Assembly: GCA_031274005.1 (NCBI GenBank)
Contig: JAISQU010000246.1
Span: 1 to 13,063 of the forward strand
Length of the DNA stretch: 13,063 nt
Direction of reading: 5' to 3'
Source: Spirochaetales bacterium
GTDB taxonomy: Bacteria; Spirochaetota; Spirochaetia; DTKZ01
The translations under genes and the position numbers were made by a program. Shown here in pieces: positions 1-6,207 of the stretch. Within the stretch, counting starts at the first letter, position 1. Every line of letters starts with the position of its first letter. The notes under the pieces were generated by a model. That model did not search any database. It had not been told where the DNA came from and worked only from the letters and a program-made list of their open reading frames with translations.

Positions 1-1055
1 CCGGGAAGGCCGCTTTCTATAAAACGCCGCAGCCAGGCTCTCCTGTCCTGAATACCGGATCCCGCATCCCTGCCCCAGCCGGGTCCCGCGAGAATCGCTT
101 TGTATGCCGAAGGGTCCCACTCATCCGCTTTCCCCGGGGATTTTACCATGACGCTGCGGCAGGAAGAAGCCAGAACCGTATACACATCGGGGGAGGCAAA
201 AACACTGGCAAGGCCCGCGCCCGCGCGCAAAACCGCCTCGGCGCACAAAAGAGCCGCTCCCGTGGTTCCCGGCGATCCCGCAAAAACAGCGACATGCCCG
301 CGGCTATTTTTGTAATCAAAAAGCCGCGGCCGGGGAAGGGTTTTAAGAACCTCGCCCTTCTGCAAAAGTTCCGCGGGCGAGGGCCGCTCAAGGCACTCCG
401 GGGGAAACCCCGCGTCAAGGATTTCAACGCGGCCCGCGGCCTTTCTGCCCAGCGGAAGATACAGGCAGAGTTTCGGCGCGGCAAAACTCAGGGTATAATC
501 GGCCTGCGCCGCGGGCCATGAAGCGCAAAACCCATCCGAAAGCCCGGAGGGCACATCAAGAGAAATAACCCGCGCCGCGGATTGGTTTATCATTGCAACA
601 AGACGGGCAGGATCATCCCGCAGCGGCCCCCTTATACCTATGCCGAAGAGTCCGTCAATAATCCAGGACGCCCCTTCCACGCGGCGCGCAGCCTGCGCGG
701 GATCCTCGGCAAAGACGGTAAAAGGAAGGCCAAGGCGTTCCAGAACGGCGCAATGAATACGGGGCAGTTCCCCCAAATCCCTGCGCAGAAGAAGAATGTG
801 CAGGTTCTTAATACCCGCAAGAAAAAGGTGGCGCGCCGCCGCCAGAGCATCTCCTGCATTGTTACCCTTTCCCGCGGCGACAAGAATCATACCGTCTCCG
901 CAGTCCCCGCGGCCTGCGGCAAAAAGGTCCAGAATAAACCGCGCCGCGCTGCGCGAGGCGTTTTCCATAAGCACAAGGGCGGGAATACCGTAATCCTCCT
1001 GCGCGGATTTATCCGCCGCCGCCATTTCCGTACAGGTTAAAAGCCGCCTCTGCAT
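1..1055 (-). CDS. nnr: Bifunctional NAD(P)H-hydrate epimerase / ADP-dependent NAD(P)H-hydrate dehydratase, 3'-truncated by window edge
   Basis: Repairs damaged NADH/NADPH hydrates in the cytoplasm: the N-terminal YjeF_N domain epimerises R- and S-hydrates, and the C-terminal ribokinase-like domain dehydrates the S-form using ADP (known for the family). Reading from ATG at 1055 on the minus strand gives 351 uninterrupted codons. Epimerase features are LMENAS at about 29-34, the phosphate/nucleotide loop GKGNNAGDALAAARHL at 62-77, IIDGLFGIG at 132-140 and LDVPSG at 167-172. The dehydratase begins near residue 245 with RLFDYKNSRGHVAVFAGS, then GAALLCAEAVLRAGAGLASV and LAGPGWG. The catalytic C-terminal part lies beyond base 1. 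The canonical GNNGGDG loop reads GNNAGDA, a mild departure. An AGAGG ribosome site sits 10 nt before the ATG. It starts 17 nt after the lipoprotein gene stop, so it is probably co-transcribed with that gene. The identification is strong. Confidence 0.93.
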   Translation of the reverse strand, partial: MQRRLLTCTEMAAADKSAQEDYGIPALVLMENASRSAARFILDLFAAGRGDCGDGMILVAAGKGNNAGDALAAARHLFLAGIKNLHILLLRRDLGELPRIHCAVLERLGLPFTVFAEDPAQAARRVEGASWIIDGLFGIGIRGPLRDDPARLVAMINQSAARVISLDVPSGLSDGFCASWPAAQADYTLSFAAPKLCLYLPLGRKAAGRVEILDAGFPPECLERPSPAELLQKGEVLKTLPRPRLFDYKNSRGHVAVFAGSPGTTGAALLCAEAVLRAGAGLASVFASPDVYTVLASSCRSVMVKSPGKADEWDPSAYKAILAGPGWGRDAGSGIQDRRAWLRRFIESGLP

Positions 1056-1072
1056 ATCACAAAAACCTCTGT

Positions 1073-2296
1073 TTAAATACCTTCAAGAAGCGCGTCGCTG
1101 CGCCACCACACAACCCTCGCGCCGGTTTCAGAAGCCAAAAGCGCGGAAAGAATCCCTTCCGGCGACACATGAAAAACAGAAAAAAGAAGCTGCGAATCCT
1201 CCACCGCAAGATCGCGGCGGCGCAGAACATGCCCGTTTTGCGCAAGAATCAAAAGCTGATGCACATTACCCTCTTCCCTGCTCTTGAGAAAAAAATTCCC
1301 CCCCGCGGCGACGCCTATAAACTCGTAGGAATAACGGACATCCTGCATTTCAAAAAGATTCCCTCCCCTTTCGCGCCGCACATTCTGGGGTATATCCAAA
1401 AAACCGTCATAGCGGGAAGTACCCGCGTCGAAACGATATATACGCGAGATGGAATCCTCTATACCGTACTTTATACCCGTGGGGCCGTCCTTGCCTTCGC
1501 GGTAATAATCAATCTTCAGGTACAAAACCTTTTCCGCATAGTCGGGAATAATTGTCTCCAGGTTCGCGAAAACCCCCTCCCCCTCCGGGGCGGGGAGATT
1601 CTCCGCGGAAATGCGCACAGCCGCGAGCCTTTCTCCCCCGGCGGAAAACCAAAAAACAATCCAGTCGGTCATTGTCCGGCACAAAACGCTTATTTCGTCA
1701 TCTTTCAGGATATGCAGGGATTGAATAAACGGAAAAGGAATACCGCCAATTCCATCCTGCCCCAAATAGCCGCGGTACTCGCCGTTTTCAAAACGCAGAA
1801 TGATTTTATTCAGTTTGATGCCCAGTTTTTCGTCCGTCACCTCGCGCTCACGGGGCAGGAGGTCCTCCACATAGAGCATCTTCGCCCCGGACACGGCTAT
1901 ATTCCCCACAGAGTGAAAAGCGTAGGGATACGCCCTGCGGTTTGATCTGGCCCCGCCCGCGGAAGCGTCCTGAAGAATCACGGGCTGGGGGTTTTCGTCG
2001 GGATTATAGTACATGGACAGAATATCCCCGTGGGAGGTAAACTCCATGACCTTGAACGACGACCCCGAACCCACATAAAAAATTCCGTCCCTCATGTATA
2101 AAGAGGTCTCAGACAGGGCCGCGACCTGTTGAAACTGAAAGATGTCTATCTCATCCTCCATCTTGCCTATGCCTATGGAAAACCGCTCCTCACGGGGCAG
2201 GGTCTCGCGCGGAGCGCCTCCGCAGGAAAAAAGGCCCAACGCGAGTACGGCCAAAAAAATCCGAAAAAAGATACAAAGAAAATTCCTGTTTACCAT
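1073..2296 (-). CDS. Spirochaete-type lipoprotein of unknown function, possible beta-propeller
   Basis: Encodes 407 aa. A hydrophobic signal (residues 5-21) ends in lipobox LFSC with Cys25, so the protein is probably lipid-anchored at a membrane. The body is rich in alternating hydrophobic/polar stretches with repeated short motifs such as YVGSGSSFKVMEFTSHGD and ILRFENGEYRGYLG, then later RIYRFDAGTSRYDGFLDIP. This suggests a beta-propeller or similar beta-sheet repeat fold (inferred). The segment ending in MYYNPDENP resembles a family seen in spirochaetes and sometimes labelled LIC_12708; that name is from memory and unverified. The start is supported by TGAGG five nt upstream of ATG 2296. 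It follows the aminotransferase-like gene by 78 nt and precedes nnr by 17 nt. No catalytic motif is recognised. Confidence 0.8.
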   Translation of the reverse strand: MVNRNFLCIFFRIFLAVLALGLFSCGGAPRETLPREERFSIGIGKMEDEIDIFQFQQVAALSETSLYMRDGIFYVGSGSSFKVMEFTSHGDILSMYYNPDENPQPVILQDASAGGARSNRRAYPYAFHSVGNIAVSGAKMLYVEDLLPREREVTDEKLGIKLNKIILRFENGEYRGYLGQDGIGGIPFPFIQSLHILKDDEISVLCRTMTDWIVFWFSAGGERLAAVRISAENLPAPEGEGVFANLETIIPDYAEKVLYLKIDYYREGKDGPTGIKYGIEDSISRIYRFDAGTSRYDGFLDIPQNVRRERGGNLFEMQDVRYSYEFIGVAAGGNFFLKSREEGNVHQLLILAQNGHVLRRRDLAVEDSQLLFSVFHVSPEGILSALLASETGARVVWWRSDALLEGI

Positions 2297-2374
2297 GCAG
2301 CCTCAGGATACCGCAAAAAGTCAGGGTTTGTAAATGGATCTGTAAGTTTTGTAGTTTTAGACCAATCACGGCGC

Positions 2375-3469
2375 TCACGGCAATGTCGAAAGAATCTTCG
2401 CAATATCATCCACCGACTTCTTTGTCAAAGACGGGTACAGCGGAAAAAGCAGACACCGCAAAAGAAAAGACCGCGCGACCGGAAACCCCCTGCCCCCTCC
2501 CGCCGCGGACCCCTCGCCAGCGCCAGCCGCGGAACCCTCGCCGGAGGCCGAACCCCCCGCGGCGGACTCCGGCAAATACGCCAGAACAGATTCCGCGAAA
2601 GCCGCCTGCGTCTCCACCCCCTTCTTGCGGGCATAAGCCTGAACATCCTTCATACCGGAAACCAAAAGCACAGGAAACGAAAAGAAAACATTTTCCCCGT
2701 CTCCCTTTTGCGTCGGTATCTTATGCCGCCCCTGCATTGCCGCGTGAGAAAAAACCGCCGCTATATCCCTGCGCCTCTCAATAAATTTTTCGATATTCTT
2801 TATCTGCGTTATCCCCAAAGCCGCGTTAAAATCAGGAAGAAGCGCCTCCGGCAAAAGAGTTTCCGTCAGCTTCGATAAAGTGCCGGCTTCCTTACGCCCC
2901 CTGCATAAAAGAAGAACGCCGCCCCCCGCGGTTATAACGCCGTCCGGCTCCATAGAAATAACCGTATAATTCCCGCAGGCCCCAAGTTTACGGCTTCCCG
3001 TATGCGCGCCCACCGCCTGCGAAATATCTTCTATAATGGGAACCCCGCATTCCGCGAAACCGTTCATATCCGGCGCAAAACCCAGAGTCGCGTGAACCAC
3101 AATCGCCGCTATCCCCTGCTCAAGCAGAGGCAGAACCCCCGCGGGCGACAAACACCCCGAATCCTCATCCACATCACAAAAAATAGCCTCAATACCCCTG
3201 CCGCGCAGTACATCCAGATACACCCGCGGCGCCAGCGCGGAAACTATTACCTTGCAGCCCCTTTCCAAACCCAGCGCATCCAGCGCCAGACCTATTGCCC
3301 GGCCATATTCCCGCAAAGCGACCCCGCCCGCGCACCCAAGATATTCGGCCACATCCTTAACCAGCCGGCGCTCAAGAAGCCCCGGCCCCAGTGAATCCGA
3401 CACCATACACGTCAAGACAGAGTCCATATCCGCTCTTTTAATAGTGGGACGTATTACAGGTATTGCCAT
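2375..3469 (-). CDS. DegT/DnrJ/EryC1/StrS-family protein lacking the PLP lysine
   Basis: Encodes 364 aa, a usual length for this fold-type I family, whose members are mostly sugar aminotransferases. The N-terminus IPVIRPTIKRADMDSVL matches the family start. VIEAIFCDVD-like strand (about 93-101), VVHATLGFAPDM (124-135), PIIEDISQAVGAHTG (145-158) and the C-terminal FPLYPSLTKKSVDDIAKIL (342-360) are all family hallmarks. Where active members have the Schiff-base lysine (SFHPxKxITTGEGG), this protein reads SMEPDGVITAGGG (172-184), putting Gly176 in its place; the usual SGT nucleotide/PLP-phosphate motif is also replaced (REYG, 53-56). It is therefore unlikely to be a normal transaminase. Residues 302-328 form a Gly/Ser/Ala insertion not expected in the family. 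The gene lies 7 nt downstream of cheW and has only a weak ribosome site. Family assignment is strong; function is unknown. Confidence 0.85.
   Translation of the reverse strand: MAIPVIRPTIKRADMDSVLTCMVSDSLGPGLLERRLVKDVAEYLGCAGGVALREYGRAIGLALDALGLERGCKVIVSALAPRVYLDVLRGRGIEAIFCDVDEDSGCLSPAGVLPLLEQGIAAIVVHATLGFAPDMNGFAECGVPIIEDISQAVGAHTGSRKLGACGNYTVISMEPDGVITAGGGVLLLCRGRKEAGTLSKLTETLLPEALLPDFNAALGITQIKNIEKFIERRRDIAAVFSHAAMQGRHKIPTQKGDGENVFFSFPVLLVSGMKDVQAYARKKGVETQAAFAESVLAYLPESAAGGSASGEGSAAGAGEGSAAGGGRGFPVARSFLLRCLLFPLYPSLTKKSVDDIAKILSTLP
2486..2566 (-). repeat. Imperfect 24-bp tandem repeat coding for a Gly-Ser-Ala-rich insertion
   Basis: Within the DegT-family gene, residues 302-328 read as near-repeats of eight residues (SAAGGSAS, GEGSAAGA, GEGSAAGG), encoded by GC-rich units sharing GGCGAGGG and TCCGCGGC. 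It sits between the YLPES and FPVARSF segments, where the family has a surface loop before the conserved C-terminal helix. Copy-number changes would keep the frame. Confidence 0.75.
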
Positions 3470-3476
3470 GAATTAA

Positions 3477-3956
3477 TTATCCGCGTATCGCTTCCAGTTG
3501 TTGAAGCTCCCGTGAATTAAAAAGCCGCCGGATATCAAGTAAAATCAAATATCCATCATCCCGGTTAACAACGCCCACGATATACTCCGCCCCTATACCC
3601 GAAATAATAGGCGGCGGCGGCTGAACCTGCCCCCCGTGAACCGTAAGAACCCGCGACACCCTGTCAATAATTATCCCCAGCCGCATCCCGTCAATATCCA
3701 GAATAATTATCCCATTTAGAAGTTTATCTTCCTCGCTAATCTGACCCTTTCTTATATGAAATCTGCGATGCAAATTAATAACAGGAATAATATCACTGCG
3801 CAGCTTAAAAATCCCCTCGACAAACGACGGAGCATTCGGAATAACCCGAGTTTCCTGCATCCTTTGAATTTCCTTGACATCCATAATATTGATGCCATAG
3901 AGTTTATCGCCCAACTGAAACGTTACAAGCTGCAACTGTTCATCTTTATCCGCCAT
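3477..3956 (-). CDS. cheW: Chemotaxis coupling protein CheW
   Basis: CheW links methyl-accepting chemoreceptors to the histidine kinase CheA at the inner membrane (known). The 159-aa product is almost entirely one CheW domain: QLVTFQLGDKLYGINIMDVKEIQRM (about 9-33), then RVIPNAPSFVEGIFKLRSDIIPVINLHRRF and GIIIDRVSRVLTV, and near the end YIVGVVNRDDGYLILLDIRRLF. I start it at ATG 3956 because GGAGG lies five nt upstream. A longer reading from TTG 4013 would add 19 residues, but that TTG belongs to the -35 box of a good promoter. It is followed after 7 nt by the lysine-less DegT-family gene, and no other chemotaxis gene is in the window. Identification is strong. Confidence 0.95.
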   Translation of the reverse strand: MADKDEQLQLVTFQLGDKLYGINIMDVKEIQRMQETRVIPNAPSFVEGIFKLRSDIIPVINLHRRFHIRKGQISEEDKLLNGIIILDIDGMRLGIIIDRVSRVLTVHGGQVQPPPPIISGIGAEYIVGVVNRDDGYLILLDIRRLFNSRELQQLEAIRG

Positions 3957-3984
3957 GCTGCCCTCCACATTCCTTATATCTACA

Positions 3985-4013
3985 AGAATAACCAGATTTT
4001 CGTACTTATGCAA
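3985..4013 (-). promoter_or_regulatory. Sigma70-type promoter of cheW
   Basis: On the minus strand, TTGCAT (4013-4008) and TATTCT (3990-3985) are separated by 17 nt. Transcription would start near 3978, leaving a short leader to the GGAGG and ATG at 3956. It probably drives cheW and the three genes after it. Confidence 0.6.
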
Positions 4014-4040
4014 GGGCCATTCGGCCTATATCTGCATATT

Positions 4041-4370
4041 TTCTCCTTTTGGCGCGTTCCGGCGCAAAGCCGCCGGAACCGGGCTTTGCGGGGCTCCGCT
4101 GCCGCTCCGGCCGCGCGCTGCGCGCGCGGCTTGCTTCGCAACCCCTCCAATCCCTCGCGCGGCTTGCTGAACACCGGGCCGGTGAATCTGCTGTGCAGAT
4201 TCACCGCATATAACCAAGTTATAGCGCGATTTTGCCCAGCCCGAAATCGCCTATAACAAATTTCGGGCTTTGCCCGAAATTTGGGGCCGTCTTCGGCCCC
4301 TTCGCTTTCAGGCCCGGCAATCCGGGGGCGACCCAAGACCCCGCGGCCCCGCGGCTGCGCCGCGGCATGT
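4041..4370. repeat. Intergenic array of short-loop hairpins
   Basis: This gene-free stretch between cheW and the XRE regulator contains a run of perfect or near-perfect palindromes with 3-6 nt loops: 4056-4064/4071-4079 (9 bp), 4111-4117/4123-4129 (7 bp), 4131-4134/4138-4141, 4181-4191/4195-4205 (11 bp, loop TGT), 4209-4214/4218-4223, 4258-4268/4272-4282 (11 bp, loop TTT), 4283-4289/4294-4300 and 4349-4355/4359-4365 (7 bp, loop TGC). The stems differ in sequence, so this is not a tandem repeat of one unit. A larger stem, 4218-4224 plus 4226-4232 with 4244-4257, overlaps two of the others. The motif CCCCTCCAATCCC at 4142-4154 recurs at 12843-12855. Open frames across it in either direction have no recognisable protein content. 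Function is unknown. Confidence 0.75.
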
Positions 4371-4373
4371 TAT

Positions 4374-4715
4374 TTACCCGTCGCTTTGTTTTTTTAACAC
4401 TTTTACCAGGCCGAGTACGGTATTTTGGTCTTTTTCGTCAAGGTTCTCTAGAATTTGCACAATAGAGCGAATAACGGAAGTCGTTGATACAAGGGATTTC
4501 CCCCGCGCTTCCTGGCCGGTAACAAGGTAGTCAACGGACACCTCAAGAACACGCGCAATTTTAACGGCGGCGTCCGCCGGAGGCATTGAGGCGCGCATAC
4601 CTAAATAACAATCAAGCGTACCCTTTGGGATATTGGTTTTTGCACTTAGTTCCTTAACCGTTAACCCCTGGTAATCAAGTTCTTTTCTGAGGTTCTTCCT
4701 AAAGATATTCGCCAT
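4374..4715 (-). CDS. XRE/Cro-cI family transcriptional regulator
   Basis: The 113-aa product is a small DNA-binding protein. Residues 1-67 form a helix-turn-helix_3 domain: NIFRKNLRKELDYQGL, TVKELSAKTNIPKGTLDCYL (HTH at about 20-38), then DAAVKIARVLEVSVDYLVTG, typical of XRE regulators. The C-terminal 40 residues (VIRSIVQILENLDEKDQNTVLGLVKVLKK) are probably a helical dimerisation tail. I begin at ATG 4715; an upstream ATG at 4802 would add 29 residues unlike the family and lies inside a palindrome. No clear Shine-Dalgarno site precedes 4715. It is divergent from the lipoprotein operon, and the space between holds three related palindromic elements, so autorepression together with control of the operon is likely (inferred). 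Confidence 0.88.
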   Translation of the reverse strand: MANIFRKNLRKELDYQGLTVKELSAKTNIPKGTLDCYLGMRASMPPADAAVKIARVLEVSVDYLVTGQEARGKSLVSTTSVIRSIVQILENLDEKDQNTVLGLVKVLKKQSDG

Positions 4716-4723
4716 TGCATAAA

Positions 4724-4743
4724 AATACTGCAATATCACTATT
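4724..4743. promoter_or_regulatory. Putative operator 1 of the divergent region
   Basis: The 20-nt element AATACTGCAATATCACTATT matches the element at 4787-4806 at 16 of 20 positions. Its core ATACTGCAATATCA (4726-4739) is the inverted copy, at 13 of 14 positions, of the core at 4761-4774. It ends 9 nt from the regulator start codon, where binding could block the regulator's own expression. Confidence 0.55.
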
Positions 4744-4750
4744 CTTTGCC

Positions 4751-4779
4751 TTGACCGTTTTGATATTGCGGTATATGAT
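4751..4779 (+). promoter_or_regulatory. Sigma70-type promoter of the lipoprotein operon
   Basis: TTGACC (4751-4756) and TATGAT (4774-4779) are separated by 17 nt, close to consensus. Predicted start is near 4786, leaving about 48 nt of leader to the TTG start at 4834. Confidence 0.7.
4761..4774. promoter_or_regulatory. Putative operator 2, inside the operon promoter spacer
   Basis: TGATATTGCGGTAT lies between the -35 and -10 boxes and touches the -10. It is a 13/14 inverted copy of 4726-4739. Occupancy would block RNA polymerase. Confidence 0.5.
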
Positions 4780-4786
4780 TGACCAA

Positions 4787-4806
4787 AATAGTGCGATTGC
4801 ACTATT
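4787..4806. promoter_or_regulatory. Putative operator 3, perfect palindrome at the transcription start
   Basis: AATAGTGC and GCACTATT flank a 4-nt centre (GATT), an eight-bp perfect inverted repeat at about +1 to +20 of the operon. It resembles operator 1 (16/20). It is a likely XRE repressor site, but could also form a hairpin in the 5' leader. Confidence 0.55.
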
Positions 4807-4833
4807 CAAAATTTACTAAGGGAGAATCGCAAA

Positions 4834-5820
4834 TTGAAAAAACCCGGAATCATTTTTATAGCCCTCCTCGCGCTTCTGGCGGCCTGCGGCAATCAGGGGC
4901 CTGATGTCTATATTGTGGGTTCCTACGGCACTGGCGAGATAGGCAAAGCCTGCTACTGGTTAAACGGGGTAAGAACTGAACTCCCCGGCGGAACATGGGC
5001 ACAGGCAATCACCATGGCAGACGGGAAGATACACATTGTAGGCTATAGCGGAAAAAATTGGCAAGACAGCAGCCGCACAGCCTGTTACTGGATAGACGGA
5101 GTAAAAACGGACCTTCCCGGTCCCGAAGGCAGCGTTGCGACTTCAATAGTTGTGGCAAACGGAAAAACTTACATTGCGGGAAGCTATCGTCATAAAGACG
5201 GCCAGCTCGTTGAACTCTGTTACTGGGTAGACGGAAAAGTAAACCATACAAATATTACAACCGCACTACCTAAAATTGCGGTACTGGATGGAAGGCTATA
5301 CATTACGGGAATCATCGGGGGGCGGCGCCAGCCCCGGTATTGGGTAGATGGAGTAATAAAAGAAATCGGCGCACACAGGGACGAGGGACTTGTACGCGCA
5401 ATCACCGTGTCGGGTGGCAAGGTCTACATGGCCGGGGTCGGATTTAACGGATCTTCTAACGAGGCGCAAGCCTGCTACTGGGTAGACGGGCAAAGAAAGG
5501 AGCTATCCGGAGGCCAAGCCATTTCAATCGCAGTATTGGACGGCAAAGTATACATCGCCGGAATATACGACAGAGATATCAATAGCGCTCAGCCGGACTA
5601 TCAAGCCTGTTATTGGGTAGACGGACAAAGAAAGGAGCTATCCGGCAATGGCGCTACTTCAATCACTGTGTCAGGCGGCAAAGTATATATCGCCGGAATG
5701 TACAAAACCGACAACGATGGCAGACAACAAGCCTGTTACTGGGTAGACGGACAAAGAAAAGACCTTCCCGATGGCAGTTTTGCCAGCGGTATTCTTCTGA
5801 TAGAAAAGGAGCAAAAATGA
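4834..5820 (+). CDS. Lipoprotein with seven YWxDG repeats, probable seven-bladed beta-propeller
   Basis: Encodes 328 aa, starting at TTG 4834 with AAGGGAG nine nt upstream. The signal (residues 2-17) ends in LLAAC with Cys18, so it is a probable lipoprotein. The rest is seven repeats of about 42-47 residues, each carrying a YW(V/I/L)(D/N)G motif (Trp42, 86, 131, 170, 216, 261, 303) and most beginning with a VYIAG-like strand. Seven repeats of one W-containing beta unit suggest a seven-bladed propeller, a shape used for binding or scaffolding. Repeats 5-7 are nearly identical in DNA around the ACYWVDGQRK segment (5470, 5605 and 5731), suggesting recent duplication or homogenisation. It is first in an operon under the divergent XRE control region and overlaps the next gene by ATGA. 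Ligand unknown. Confidence 0.85.
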   Translation: MKKPGIIFIALLALLAACGNQGPDVYIVGSYGTGEIGKACYWLNGVRTELPGGTWAQAITMADGKIHIVGYSGKNWQDSSRTACYWIDGVKTDLPGPEGSVATSIVVANGKTYIAGSYRHKDGQLVELCYWVDGKVNHTNITTALPKIAVLDGRLYITGIIGGRRQPRYWVDGVIKEIGAHRDEGLVRAITVSGGKVYMAGVGFNGSSNEAQACYWVDGQRKELSGGQAISIAVLDGKVYIAGIYDRDINSAQPDYQACYWVDGQRKELSGNGATSITVSGGKVYIAGMYKTDNDGRQQACYWVDGQRKDLPDGSFASGILLIEKEQK

Positions 5821-6161
5821 AAGCAGGCGAAAACTTTGATATTGCGGATAACGATAACATCTTAAAAATCAACTCCCCAAGAGACCATGTAGGCGGCCCC
5901 TTTAGCGTTGTGTACAAAAGCCTGAACGCCCGCTGGGCCATAGTCGCGCTTGCTTGGGATGGCCAGCCCATGCTGGGGCTGCGGTATTTTTGGGGTACAG
6001 CGGGTAATCCATGTGGAACCTGGGCAACCTCCACATGGCTTGTAATTCCCCCGGAAATTACACTGCCCATACTAAACGGACTGCCGCTCGCCCCAGGCTA
6101 CCGGAACAAACTCGAAAAATTTCTTAACAAAGAAATACCGGGCGAAGAACTTAAAACTTAA
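5817..6161 (+). CDS. Small conserved-looking protein of unknown function (114 aa)
   Basis: Starts at ATG 5817, overlapping the stop of the propeller lipoprotein (ATGA), with AAAAGGAG five nt upstream; this indicates translational coupling. The frame is open further upstream to 5613, but that part lies inside the lipoprotein gene and is a shadow. The product has no signal peptide or membrane segment. It is aromatic-rich, with the strand-like segments RWAIVALAWDG (39-49), PMLGLRYFWG (51-60) and TWLVIPPEI (73-81). A C-terminal helix (RNKLEKFLNKEI) follows. The layout looks like a compact globular beta domain. I do not recognise the family. The coupling suggests it acts with the lipoprotein or is made at a fixed ratio to it, although it appears cytoplasmic. 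Confidence 0.8.
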   Translation: MKAGENFDIADNDNILKINSPRDHVGGPFSVVYKSLNARWAIVALAWDGQPMLGLRYFWGTAGNPCGTWATSTWLVIPPEITLPILNGLPLAPGYRNKLEKFLNKEIPGEELKT

Positions 6162-6207
6162 GATAGAAAACTATCGTAAAAAAATCAATTTTTTGGAGGA
6201 AACAAAA

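Noticed and set aside
582..1040. Plus-strand open frame of 152 codons
   Set aside because: It lies wholly opposite the Nnr epimerase domain, whose motifs are clear on the minus strand. Its translation is Arg/Lys/Pro-rich and has no family features.
2297..2374. Separate promoter for the 407-aa lipoprotein gene
   Set aside because: A TTTACA/TATCCT-like pair can be found on the minus strand with an 18-nt gap, but the fit is too weak to annotate.
1169..2878. Long plus-strand frames (1169-1945 and 2129-2878)
   Set aside because: They are opposite the lipoprotein and DegT-family genes in GC-rich DNA, without protein-like composition; typical antisense shadows.
3957..4013. Longer CheW start at TTG 4013
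   Set aside because: The TTG is the first part of a TTGCAT -35 box with a TATTCT at 17 nt, and GGAGG sits properly before ATG 3956. The extra residues are not part of the CheW domain.
4041..4370. Possible CRISPR array
   Set aside because: There is no repeated unit with regular spacers; each hairpin stem has a different sequence and the spacing is irregular.
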